46,104 bases of DNA from NCBI GenBank assembly GCA_946537515.1, contig CAMNFV010000003.1, positions 1-46,104 on the forward strand. The letters are read 5' to 3'. The DNA is from an uncultured Ruminococcus sp. GTDB taxonomy: Bacteria; Bacillota; Clostridia; Oscillospirales; Ruminococcaceae. A program made the position numbers and the translations under genes. Under the pieces are notes generated by a model. That model did no database searches and was not told the origin of the DNA. It saw nothing but the letters and a program-made list of their open reading frames with translations. Of this stretch, positions 32,780 through 41,318 are shown piece by piece (position 1 is the first letter of the stretch; every line of letters starts with the position of its first letter).

Positions 32780-35527
32780 TTACTGTTGTTTCATGCCGCA
32801 GCAGAACTTATATTTCTTTCCGCTGCCGCAGGGACACGGATCGTTCGGTCTGACCTTCTTATTAGAGGTCGCCTGACGATTAAAGCTGCCGTCGCCTGCA
32901 CCCGCATTCGGTGCATCGGGCTTTGCAACCTGTTCGCGTTCCGGTGCCTTGTTCTCTGCAAGCTTGATCGTCAGAAGCAGGCGGACGGTATCCTCACGGA
33001 TCGCCTCGACCATTGCATCGAACATCTCAAAGCCTTCATAGCGATACTCGACAACCGGGTTCTTCTGCGCATAGCCGCGAAGGCCCATGCCGCGCTTGAG
33101 CTCATCCATATCGTCGATATGTGCCATCCACTTGGTATCAACGACCTTCAGAAGCACCACGCGTTCCAGTTCACGCAGTTCGTCATGTCCGATCGTGTTC
33201 TCACGCATCTGATAAACCGCAAGTGTACGGTCAGTCAGCATTTTGATAATATCGTCGCGCTCGGTCTGATTGATCTTCTGCTCATCCCACTCGAAATCTT
33301 CCGGAACGGTGATCCAGTCCATGAAGTATTCGCGGAGACCGACCAGATTCCAGTTTGCCTTATCGCCTTCATCAGCGAGATAGGTCGTAACTGTCGTGCG
33401 AATCAGATCCTTAATCATGTCAACGATATATGCATGGAGATCCTGGCCGTCGAGCACCTGGCTGCGCTGGCCGTAGATGATCTCTCTCTGCGTATTCATA
33501 ACGTCATCGTAGTTCAGAACGTTCTTACGGGTTGCGAAGTGCATACCCTCGACCTTTTTCTGGCAGGACTCGATGACCTTGGACATCATCTTGCTCTCGA
33601 TCGGCATATCCTCATCGACATTCAGACGTGCCATCATATGCTCAAGACGGTCGCCCGCGAAAATACGCATCAGATCGTCCTCAACAGAGAGGAAGAAGCG
33701 GCTCTCGCCCTCGTCACCCTGACGGCCGGAACGACCGCGGAGCTGGTTGTCGATACGTCTGGATTCATGACGCTCTGTACCGAGAATGTACAGGCCGCCC
33801 GCTGCCTTAACGTCAACAGCCTTTGCCTTGACTTCCTCATTGAATTTATCATAGAGGGAGCGATAGACTTCGCGCGCTGCAAGAATTTCCTCATCGGAAG
33901 TATCTGCAAATCCGACTGCCTCGGTGATGATATCTTCCGGGATCTCACGCTTGCGCATTTCTGCCTTCGCAAGGAATTCAGCGTTACCGCCGAGCATGAT
34001 ATCGGTACCACGACCGGCCATGTTCGTTGCGATCGTGACAGCACCGAGCTTACCGGCCTGTGCAACGATCTCTGCTTCCTTCGCGTGGTATTTTGCGTTC
34101 AGGACTTCGTGCTTGATGCCTCGGCGCTTGAGCATCTCGGAAAGCTTCTCGGATTTGTCAATCGAAACGGTACCGACCAGAACCGGCTGTCCCTTTTCAT
34201 GGCATTCAATAATCTGATTGATGATTGCATTGTACTTCGCCTTTTCAGTCCGGAAGATCAGATCCGGCTGGTCGATACGGATAACCGGTCTGTTCGTCGG
34301 GATCGAAATAACGTCGAGCTTATAGATCTCACGGAACTCGTCCTCTTCAGTCATTGCCGTACCGGTCATACCGGAAAGCTTCTTGTAAAGACGGAAGTAG
34401 TTCTGGAATGTGACAGTAGCAAGCGTCTTGGATTCATGCTTGACCTTGACGCCTTCCTTTGCCTCGATCGCCTGATGCAGACCGTCATTATAACGTCTGC
34501 CCATCATCATACGGCCGGTGTTCTCATCGACAATGATGATCTCATCGTCCTTGATAACATAGTCCGTATCCAGATGCATGATACCGTGCGCCTTGATTGC
34601 CTGGTTAATATGGTGCAGGAGCGTCATATTCTCCATATCCATGAGGTTTTCAACATGGAAATAGCTCTCTGCCTTCTTGACGCCGCGGCGGGTAATCGTC
34701 GCGGTTTTCGCCTTTTCGTCGATGATGTAGTCAGCGTCCTCGTATGCCTCGTCCTGGTCTTCCTTATCATCGGTCTCAACAACCGTGACCGGGGTCAGGG
34801 TGCGGGCAAAGCGATCTGCCTGCTCATAAAGCTCTGTGGATTTGTCACCGCGGCCGGAAATGATCAGCGGTGTTCTCGCCTCGTCGATCAGGATAGAGTC
34901 AACCTCGTCAACGATCGCAAAGTTCGGGGCGCGCTGCACACGGTCCTTCTTGTAAATGACCATGTTGTCGCGCAGATAATCAAAGCCCATCTCATTGTTG
35001 GTGCCGTAGGTAACGTCACAGGCGTATGCCGCACGGCGCTCGTCATTGTTCAGGTCATGGATGATGCATCCGACAGTCAGGCCGAGGAAACGGAGAACCT
35101 TGCCCATTTCATCGGACTGTGTCTTTGCCAGGTAGTCGTTAACCGTAACGACATGGACGCCGTCACCGGAGAGACCGTTCAGATAGGATGCAACGCAGGC
35201 AACCAGCGTTTTACCTTCACCGGTACGCATTTCCGCGATTCTGCCCTGATGCAGAACGATTGCACCGATAATCTGGACAGGGAACGGCTTTTTGCCGAGA
35301 ATACGGTCCGCAGCCTCGCGGACAGTTGCAAGGGCTTCCACCATAATATCATCAAGCGTCTCGCCGTTCGCAAGGCGCTCACGGAATTCAACAGTCTTTG
35401 CCTTCAGAGCAGTATCGGAAAGACCTTTGTATTCCTCATCGAGATCAAGCACCTTTTTCTTGATCGGTTCGATTTTTGCAAGTTCTTTTTCGCTGTAGGA
35501 TCCGAAGATCCTGTCAATAAAGCTCAT
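32780..35527 (-). CDS. secA: Preprotein translocase ATPase SecA
   Basis: 915 residues from the ATG at 35527 (MSFIDRIFGSYSEKELAK), with AAAGGCGG upstream. The motor motifs are visible: RMRTGEGKT (Walker A), VDEVDSILIDEARTPLIISG, GMTGTA, NMAGRGTDI and the second-domain arginines in QLRGRSGRQGD. The C-terminus has the zinc-binding PCPCGSGKKYKFCC that recruits SecB-like or ribosomal partners. SecA drives signal-peptide proteins through SecYEG. It stands alone with its own promoter. I did not find a clear terminator in 32640-32779. Confidence 0.98.
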   Translation of the reverse strand: MSFIDRIFGSYSEKELAKIEPIKKKVLDLDEEYKGLSDTALKAKTVEFRERLANGETLDDIMVEALATVREAADRILGKKPFPVQIIGAIVLHQGRIAEMRTGEGKTLVACVASYLNGLSGDGVHVVTVNDYLAKTQSDEMGKVLRFLGLTVGCIIHDLNNDERRAAYACDVTYGTNNEMGFDYLRDNMVIYKKDRVQRAPNFAIVDEVDSILIDEARTPLIISGRGDKSTELYEQADRFARTLTPVTVVETDDKEDQDEAYEDADYIIDEKAKTATITRRGVKKAESYFHVENLMDMENMTLLHHINQAIKAHGIMHLDTDYVIKDDEIIIVDENTGRMMMGRRYNDGLHQAIEAKEGVKVKHESKTLATVTFQNYFRLYKKLSGMTGTAMTEEDEFREIYKLDVISIPTNRPVIRIDQPDLIFRTEKAKYNAIINQIIECHEKGQPVLVGTVSIDKSEKLSEMLKRRGIKHEVLNAKYHAKEAEIVAQAGKLGAVTIATNMAGRGTDIMLGGNAEFLAKAEMRKREIPEDIITEAVGFADTSDEEILAAREVYRSLYDKFNEEVKAKAVDVKAAGGLYILGTERHESRRIDNQLRGRSGRQGDEGESRFFLSVEDDLMRIFAGDRLEHMMARLNVDEDMPIESKMMSKVIESCQKKVEGMHFATRKNVLNYDDVMNTQREIIYGQRSQVLDGQDLHAYIVDMIKDLIRTTVTTYLADEGDKANWNLVGLREYFMDWITVPEDFEWDEQKINQTERDDIIKMLTDRTLAVYQMRENTIGHDELRELERVVLLKVVDTKWMAHIDDMDELKRGMGLRGYAQKNPVVEYRYEGFEMFDAMVEAIREDTVRLLLTIKLAENKAPEREQVAKPDAPNAGAGDGSFNRQATSNKKVRPNDPCPCGSGKKYKFCCGMKQQ

Positions 35528-35604
35528 TGAATAACCGCCTTTACACATAATCCGGAATCAGCGGCCGGGCACACTTCGCCCATTGCTGTATTCCATACAT
35601 AATT

Positions 35605-35633
35605 AGTTTACTATATATTTCATCATTTGTCAA
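35605..35633 (-). promoter_or_regulatory. Sigma-A promoter for secA
   Basis: TTGACA (35628-35633), 17-bp spacer, TAAACT (35605-35610) on the minus strand. The leader is about 75 nt, and I recognise no known regulatory RNA in it. Confidence 0.82.
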
Positions 35634-35650
35634 TAGGTAAAGGGAAATTT

Positions 35651-37003
35651 TCACTTTTCCGCCACAGAATTCTGCATAGCAAGCTCTTTGAAATGCTCAC
35701 CGCGCTTCTCAAAATTCTGATAGACATTATAGCTGGCCGCCGCCGGGGACATCAGGCAGATACGCCCGATTTGCGTGATTTTCTTTGCGATTGCGACAGC
35801 TTCCGGCAGATCGGCGGCATACTGCATTCTGCTGCGCAGCGATTCCGGATACGCTTCTGCCTCCTTCAGGATACGTTTGCCCGAATCCGACATCAGGATG
35901 ATATGCGGGACCGGCGATTCTGCGAGATATTCCAGCAGCTGCGTGTAATTGATGCCTCTGTCCATGCCGCCGATCAGGACAGTATCGGTATCCGGCAAGC
36001 TGTTGAGCGCCTGAATGCAGGTCTCACAGGCCGTTGAGATCGAGTCATCCACCCAGCGAATGCCGTGATAGGTTCCGATCGGAGAAAGCCGGTGCGGCAG
36101 CGGCTGAAAGCTCTGAATGCCGGCGACAATCTGTTCATCGGTGAGCCCGAGTCTCTTTGCAAGTGCATAGACAACCGCACAATTATAGCGGTTATGTTCA
36201 CCGGTCAGCGAGATATCTGCGGGGATTTCGCAGGTCGCTCCGCGATAATACATCGTATTGCCATGAAGCAGCGATACATCCGCCGCAGGATCATCCTTCG
36301 CAAGCCGCAGAACTTCCGCTTTGCAGTCCCCTGCCGCGGGAAGCGACGGTTCCCCGCAGATCAGCAGATCGCCGGGGTGCTGATTGCGGTAAATATTCTC
36401 CTTGCAGTAAGCGTAGTATTCAAAAGTTCCGTAGTGATCGAGATGCTCCTCATAGAGATTGAGGAAAACAGCGGTTTTCGGAGATTCGTGGTTATATTCC
36501 AGCTGATGCACGCCGATTTCCATGACAATGACAGTTTCCGGCGTAATCTGTTCATAGAGTTCCGCGGTCGGAATTCCGATATTGCCGCCAAGTACGGACG
36601 GCACTCCCGCCTCATGCAGCACATGATACAGCAGCGAAGAGGTCGTGGATTTGCCCTTTGTACCGGTGATGCCGATGCATTGCGAACGATACGCAGACAG
36701 GAACAATTCCGTCAGCGAAGTCACGCGGCAGCTGAGCTTTTCCGGCTGATATTCCGGTTTCAGCACAATACCCGGGCTCTTGAAAACAATATCATATTCC
36801 TGCATCGCAGCCTGATAGTCTTCACCGATATGAAGCGATACGTCCTCCGGTGCATCGCTGATCGGTTTCGCATCAGAGATTCCGAGTGCCGAATAGCCCC
36901 CGACCTGTGCGATTCTGCGATAGAGTGCCCTGCCCTCCCGGCCGAAGCCAAGCAGCAAAACACGTTTTCCGTCAATCAATTCATGCAGTTTTTTCAGCAG
37001 CAT
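35651..37003 (-). CDS. murD: MurD-like Mur ligase, divergent at the acceptor loop
   Basis: 450 residues with the three-domain Mur ligase order: an N-terminal Rossmann-like domain (LLLGFGREGRA), the ATP site GTKGKSTT (114-121), GGNIG, EIGVHQLE, and the carbamylated-lysine candidate Lys201 in YAYCKENIY. A C-terminal domain follows with SPAAAS and NFEKRG. In classical MurD the motif around 319-325 reads DDSKATN; here it is DDSISTA, so the lysine is Ile322. The family adds D-glutamate to UDP-MurNAc-L-Ala in the cytoplasm. This copy may do that or use another acceptor. The start (ATG 37003) follows the galactokinase-like stop directly (TAAATG). No other mur gene is adjacent. Confidence 0.8.
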   Translation of the reverse strand: MLLKKLHELIDGKRVLLLGFGREGRALYRRIAQVGGYSALGISDAKPISDAPEDVSLHIGEDYQAAMQEYDIVFKSPGIVLKPEYQPEKLSCRVTSLTELFLSAYRSQCIGITGTKGKSTTSSLLYHVLHEAGVPSVLGGNIGIPTAELYEQITPETVIVMEIGVHQLEYNHESPKTAVFLNLYEEHLDHYGTFEYYAYCKENIYRNQHPGDLLICGEPSLPAAGDCKAEVLRLAKDDPAADVSLLHGNTMYYRGATCEIPADISLTGEHNRYNCAVVYALAKRLGLTDEQIVAGIQSFQPLPHRLSPIGTYHGIRWVDDSISTACETCIQALNSLPDTDTVLIGGMDRGINYTQLLEYLAESPVPHIILMSDSGKRILKEAEAYPESLRSRMQYAADLPEAVAIAKKITQIGRICLMSPAAASYNVYQNFEKRGEHFKELAMQNSVAEK

Positions 37004-38320
37004 TTACTCTGCTCCCTCCTGATTCTCCCACAGCGCCTCTGCGCCGCAGGCTCTGATCTGTAAAATATGACATGCGCCTTTTCCAAGTACGCGGTCGATC
37101 CCAAGGCGGAATGTTTCCGCTTTTGTAAGCGGGACATATGCCTGAACAGTTCCCGCAAATCCGCCGCCGTGAACACGATAGGCACCTTGGCCGTCAAGCA
37201 GCCGCTCACAGAGCGCAAGCGCGATCGCGACAGCCTGATGCCGCGAGTTTCCGGGCGGCGTAATATTCTGCAAATATGTTTCAGATGAGCGGCCGGATGC
37301 ATTCACCAAACGCAGGAATTCTTCAAATCTGCCGTTTCGGAGTGCATCCGTTTGATCGGAAACGCGTGCATTTTCATGATAGAAATGAATGGCGCGCATG
37401 ACAGCTCTGTCGCCGCAGGCGCTGCGGATCTCCTGCAATTTATTCCAGAATGCATACTCATCTGTTTCGCGCAGCGTGCGCTTGCCGAGCATCACGGCAA
37501 CAGATTTCATTTCAGCCGGCACAGCGGCATACGCATCCGTCAGATCAGCATGATCAGCGCCGCTGTCAATGATACACAGCGCATAGCCTTCTTTGGCAAG
37601 ATTCAGACGAATCTGCTCCCATTTCGGCGCAGCGGGATCTGCAAAATCAATCGCGGAAACGCCGCCGAGCGCGCAAGCCATCTGATCCATCAAGCCGCAG
37701 GGCTTACCGAAATATATATTTTCCGCATACTGTGCAATCGTTGCGATTTCTGCCGGTGAAAATGCAGAATCTGCGAAGAAATCATTGCAAATCGTCCCGA
37801 TCAGCACCTCAAAGGCTGCCGATGACGAAAGTCCGCTTCCGTTCGGCACATCGGAAATCAGATACGCAGAAAATCCCTGTACCGGTTTGCCGAGTTCTGC
37901 AAAGCGCGCAGTAATCCCGCGAACAAGCGCCGCAGAACTGCCGCATTCTTCCGTCCGCGCTTCCGTATCGGCAGGAGAAATACGAACTGTCGGGAAGCCT
38001 TCCGAACAAATCTCAATTTCCGGGGCATCATTCGGCGCAGCAACCGCAATCATATCAAGACTGATGCCGCCCGCAAGCACTCTGCCGCATTGATGATCCG
38101 TATGATTGCCGCCGAGTTCCGTTCTGCCGGATGCAGAGAAAATACGAAGCGGCCGGTCTCCGAAAACTTCTGTGAAGCGGTCAATCGCCCGGATCAGGCG
38201 CTGCCGGTACGGTGCGAGCGCATTACCGCTGACACCGTAATATTGCTCAAGCTTCCGGTCAAACACGCAGGTCAATACTCTGTGCTTTGCATCAGATGCC
38301 AGTAAAAAGTTATTCTTCAT
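37004..38320 (-). CDS. Galactokinase-like GHMP kinase
   Basis: 438 residues from the ATG at 38320 (MKNNFLLASDAKHRV), with GGAGG upstream. GHMP features are the sugar-site segment GRTELGGNHTDHQCG (65-79) and the ATP loop PNGSGLSSSAAFE. A third glycine-rich motif, VHGGGFAGTVQA, occurs near the C-terminus. In true galactokinase the first segment reads GEHTDY, with the glutamate contacting the sugar; here it is GNH, with Asn72. It therefore belongs to a side clade and may phosphorylate another hexose. No galT or galE gene is adjacent; it lies between an esterase and a MurD-like ligase in one operon. Confidence 0.82.
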   Translation of the reverse strand: MKNNFLLASDAKHRVLTCVFDRKLEQYYGVSGNALAPYRQRLIRAIDRFTEVFGDRPLRIFSASGRTELGGNHTDHQCGRVLAGGISLDMIAVAAPNDAPEIEICSEGFPTVRISPADTEARTEECGSSAALVRGITARFAELGKPVQGFSAYLISDVPNGSGLSSSAAFEVLIGTICNDFFADSAFSPAEIATIAQYAENIYFGKPCGLMDQMACALGGVSAIDFADPAAPKWEQIRLNLAKEGYALCIIDSGADHADLTDAYAAVPAEMKSVAVMLGKRTLRETDEYAFWNKLQEIRSACGDRAVMRAIHFYHENARVSDQTDALRNGRFEEFLRLVNASGRSSETYLQNITPPGNSRHQAVAIALALCERLLDGQGAYRVHGGGFAGTVQAYVPLTKAETFRLGIDRVLGKGACHILQIRACGAEALWENQEGAE

Positions 38321-38333
38321 GCTATCCTCCGGT

Positions 38334-39671
38334 TCAGTCCCAGCCAAGCCATGCGCGGATTTTTCCGCTCAGTTTCTCAGCCGCTTTGCTGTGTGTGACC
38401 GCGGACGGATGCCAGTCGATCACAACGCCGTCTTCTGTCTCTGACTGCATGTCAAAGCGCATTGTCCTAATATTGGTATCTCCGGTTTCTTCCGTATAAT
38501 TCATTACCGCAAGGTCAATCGCATCACATAGCGCCTGCCCCATTATCCCGAGCGTACAGAGAATCGGTGCATCCGGATTCTTCTCGCGGATTGTTTTCAG
38601 AAACGCCGTGTATCCGGCCGCAAATTCACGCTGCTTACCCGAATCTGATCCGGTATAAGAGGCATCATTCGTGCCGAGGTTCATCACAATCAGATCCGGC
38701 TGCGGCGCAAATCCCCAAAGATCATCCTGAATTTTGTGATGTTCTTCGAGTGCAGCTGCGTTATGCCCGGTCTGCGCATAATACCGCGGAACCACCAGAT
38801 TCGTCAATGCCTTGCCGTTTGAAGTATATCCGGATATAATGCCGTATCCGCTGAAGCTGACAAGGCTATAATCCGCATGGAGTATCTGCGCTGTGCGGTA
38901 AGCGTAGGATTTCATCGCATTTTCAGTAGCTGTTTTGAACGTATCGGTGCCATATACGCCGTCAATGCCATAACCGCAGGTGATCGAATCGCCGATAAAT
39001 TCGATCAGGTGCGGATTCGGTTCTTCGGGAATGAGGAGCCCGTCCGGATGTTTTTCGCTGATTCCTTTTGACGCAGCAATACAGATTTCACGGATTCCAA
39101 GTGAAGAAAATGCGGATTCCGAGAGTTTTACCACACGAACCGCCGCCGGGGTATTTTCATCCGCCGGATTGATCAGCGTGACAGTCTGCTCCGGTTCAAG
39201 CAGCTGTGTATCTGTCACAAGTTCATCATTCAAAAATACCGCATACCGCGCAGCAGCTGCTTCCCCGCCGCTGTATGCAGAATCAGCAGTCAGATACAGC
39301 CTGCATTCTTTCCCGTAAAACCGGAACGCAATTCCCGTTCCGGAATGGCTGCACCAGAGCGTACCGGTTTCCGGATGAAACGCAGTCCGGCCAAGCTGCT
39401 TTGCGTGATTTGCCGTATAATACGCAGGATACAATGCGTCTTTTCCGTTAAATACAGCACGCAGCTTTGATCTGAACAAATCAAAGCGGTCAACCGTCCC
39501 GTTTCCGTTCAAGTCAAGTTTGTCAGCCTGAAAATCCGGCGCAGGCTGTTTTCCGTTCAGGTGCAGCCGGATTGCATTTGATTCGGTGCTCCGTGCGCTG
39601 TGCCAAAGAAGGCAGATGCCGGCCGCAGCAGCAAGTGCAATCGCACCGCCGATCAGCGTTTTCTGATTCAT
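38334..39671 (-). CDS. SGNH/GDSL esterase (CE2-like) with one dockerin-type repeat
   Basis: 445 residues from the ATG at 39671 (MNQKTLIGGAIALAAAAG), with GGAGG upstream; a GTG four codons earlier is unlikely. A membrane or signal segment lies at 8-24. Residues 51-76 form a single F-hand dockerin-type repeat (DLNGNGTVDRFDLFRSKLRA) where a full dockerin has two. A jelly-roll domain (about 85-200) and an SGNH hydrolase domain follow, with Ser229 in FIGDSITCG, NLGTND and Asp419/His421 in DWHPS. This order, beta domain then SGNH, is that of CE2 acetyl-esterases that remove acetyl groups from xylan or mannan. It is the first gene of the operon with the kinase and the MurD-like ligase. Confidence 0.85.
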   Translation of the reverse strand: MNQKTLIGGAIALAAAAGICLLWHSARSTESNAIRLHLNGKQPAPDFQADKLDLNGNGTVDRFDLFRSKLRAVFNGKDALYPAYYTANHAKQLGRTAFHPETGTLWCSHSGTGIAFRFYGKECRLYLTADSAYSGGEAAAARYAVFLNDELVTDTQLLEPEQTVTLINPADENTPAAVRVVKLSESAFSSLGIREICIAASKGISEKHPDGLLIPEEPNPHLIEFIGDSITCGYGIDGVYGTDTFKTATENAMKSYAYRTAQILHADYSLVSFSGYGIISGYTSNGKALTNLVVPRYYAQTGHNAAALEEHHKIQDDLWGFAPQPDLIVMNLGTNDASYTGSDSGKQREFAAGYTAFLKTIREKNPDAPILCTLGIMGQALCDAIDLAVMNYTEETGDTNIRTMRFDMQSETEDGVVIDWHPSAVTHSKAAEKLSGKIRAWLGWD

Positions 39672-39722
39672 AGTAACCTCCACGCAGCTATTTCAATTTT
39701 GAATAGCCATCTATCTATGTTT

Positions 39723-39767
39723 ATTATAGCAAAATCGGTTGCAAAATGCAACCATTTATGATATAAT
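39723..39767. promoter_or_regulatory. Divergent promoters sharing one 17-bp palindrome
   Basis: GGTTGCA-AAA-TGCAACC (39737-39753) is a perfect hyphenated dyad. The rightward promoter uses TTGCAA (39739-39744), 17-bp spacer, TATAAT (39762-39767). The leftward promoter uses TTGCAT (39746-39751), 17-bp spacer, TATAAT (39723-39728). The two -35 boxes lie inside the palindrome, so one bound protein would block or modulate both operons. Confidence 0.75.
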
Positions 39768-39799
39768 TATAGAAAGATAACGAAAAGGAGGCGAATCAC

Positions 39800-40483
39800 A
39801 TGATTCCGATTTCACCCAGACTGCTCTGCTGCGCATCCCTGCTCAAAGGCGATGTGATATGCGATATCGGAACGGATCATGCCTATCTCCCTGCATATCT
39901 GGTTCAAAGCGGCAAAGCGAAACAGGTCATTGCGACCGATGTGAAGCAAGGTCCGCTCGACAGCGCGAAGGGAACCTTGAAGCGTTATCATGTCGAACAG
40001 GATATCCGGCTCGTGCTTTCCGACGGTTTTGATAAGGTGAATCCGAAGGGCGTCACCGACGTTGTCATTGCCGGAATGGGCGGTGAGACGATCCGGGATA
40101 TTCTTGCAGCACCGAAAGCAGAATTTATCAAAAAAGGCGTGAATCTTGTATTACAGCCTATGACCAAAGCAGAAATTCTGCGTCCGTGGCTCGCAGAACA
40201 CGGCTTTGCAATCAGCAAAGAGATTGCTGTCAAGGATACGCATGTCTATACAGTCATGCAGGCTTCTTATACCGGAAAAGCGGAGCAGCTGACGCCCGTG
40301 CAATGCTATTGCGGGAAGCTGCGCCGTGCCGATCCGCTGACGAAAATCTATATGGCCGGCGTGCAGGAACGTCTGCACACAAAAGCAGCCGGACTGCGGG
40401 AAGCAGGCGACGATACAGCCGCAGACGAAATCCGCGCGCTGCTCAATGAGATCAATCTTTGGCTCAATCCGAATCGGGGGTAA
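39800..40483 (+). CDS. trmK: tRNA (adenine(22)-N1)-methyltransferase
   Basis: 227 residues starting MIPISPRLLCCASLLKGD. The SAM-binding motif is CDIGTDHAYLPAYL (about 21-34), and IAGMGGETIRDIL (motif IV region) and NLVLQPMTKAEILRPWL follow. This is the TrmK (YqfN) family that methylates A22 in tRNA D-arms. The gene is four bases upstream of the Nif3-like gene, the standard Bacillota pairing. AAAGGAGG precedes the start. Confidence 0.93.
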   Translation: MIPISPRLLCCASLLKGDVICDIGTDHAYLPAYLVQSGKAKQVIATDVKQGPLDSAKGTLKRYHVEQDIRLVLSDGFDKVNPKGVTDVVIAGMGGETIRDILAAPKAEFIKKGVNLVLQPMTKAEILRPWLAEHGFAISKEIAVKDTHVYTVMQASYTGKAEQLTPVQCYCGKLRRADPLTKIYMAGVQERLHTKAAGLREAGDDTAADEIRALLNEINLWLNPNRG

Positions 40484-40487
40484 ATGA

Positions 40488-41276
40488 ATGACTATTCAGG
40501 ATATCTACAATATTCTCAACGATTATGCGCCGTTTTCTTTGCAGGAATCCTATGATAACTCCGGACTCCTCGTCGGTGATCCGCAGCAGGAAGTAAAAGC
40601 GGTTCTGCTGACGCTGGATATCACAATTCCTGTCGTAAAAGAAGCCGCTGAAAAACATGCTGACCTGATTCTTGCACATCATCCGGTCATATGGAATCCG
40701 CTGCGGAGTATTACGCCGGAGCATCCGGTCTGGCATCTTGTACAGCATCAGATCGGCGCGATTTGCTCACATACCTGCTTTGATATTGCCGACGGCGGGC
40801 TCAACGACCTGCTCGGAGAACGCATCAGTCAAATCTTTCCGCTGAAAGAAGACAGGCTTCCGCTCGCTGTTCTTTCCGGCGGGCGCATTCTTGGAAAAGC
40901 TGCTGATCTGGTTTCGGAAACAGATGCTGATACGCTCGCAACGAATCTGCAAGCGGCGCTGAACTGCAATTCGCTTCGGTATTACCGCGGCACTCATGCT
41001 GATAAAATCCGCCGCATTGCGTGGTGTACCGGAAGCGGAGGCGATCTGATCCGGGATGCGATCAAAGCCGGTGCGGATGCACTCATCACAGGAGACTGCA
41101 AGCACAGCATCTGGGCCGATGCACAGAATCTCGGGTTTACGATCTTCGACTGCGGGCACTTTGAGACAGAAGTCATCATTACCGAACGGTTCCGCAAGAT
41201 TCTCGCGGATGCCGCACCGGAACTGACTGTTCTGGATTCTGAAATCGGCACAAGACCATTCTTTCAGGTTATATAA
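40488..41276 (+). CDS. Nif3-like dinuclear metal-binding protein
   Basis: 262 residues. The metal ligands lie in LILAHHPVIW (two histidines near residues 64-65), the VCSHTCFD-type segment (ICSHTCFD), and the C-terminal FDCGHFETE. This is the YqfO/Nif3 family, a conserved hexameric protein with a di-metal site whose cellular reaction is still not settled. It lacks the extra PII-like insertion found in longer homologues. It is co-transcribed with trmK and followed by a strong terminator. Confidence 0.92.
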   Translation: MTIQDIYNILNDYAPFSLQESYDNSGLLVGDPQQEVKAVLLTLDITIPVVKEAAEKHADLILAHHPVIWNPLRSITPEHPVWHLVQHQIGAICSHTCFDIADGGLNDLLGERISQIFPLKEDRLPLAVLSGGRILGKAADLVSETDADTLATNLQAALNCNSLRYYRGTHADKIRRIAWCTGSGGDLIRDAIKAGADALITGDCKHSIWADAQNLGFTIFDCGHFETEVIITERFRKILADAAPELTVLDSEIGTRPFFQVI

Positions 41277-41286
41277 TTCAAAGCAA

Positions 41287-41318
41287 AAGCCGGAGTCAAA
41301 ACGCTCCGGCTTTCTTTT
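41287..41318. terminator. Bidirectional terminator between nif3 and the 41317 gene
   Basis: Perfect 9-bp stem (AAGCCGGAG / CTCCGGCTT) with an eight-base loop. TCTTTT follows on the plus strand, and a T-rich run follows on the minus strand for the convergent operon. Confidence 0.88.

Noticed and set aside
32741-35530. Very long open frame antisense to secA
   Set aside because: Same reasoning; SecA on the other strand is unambiguous over the entire span.
35528-35604. Regulatory RNA in the secA leader
   Set aside because: No known motif and no convincing arrest-peptide frame could be found.
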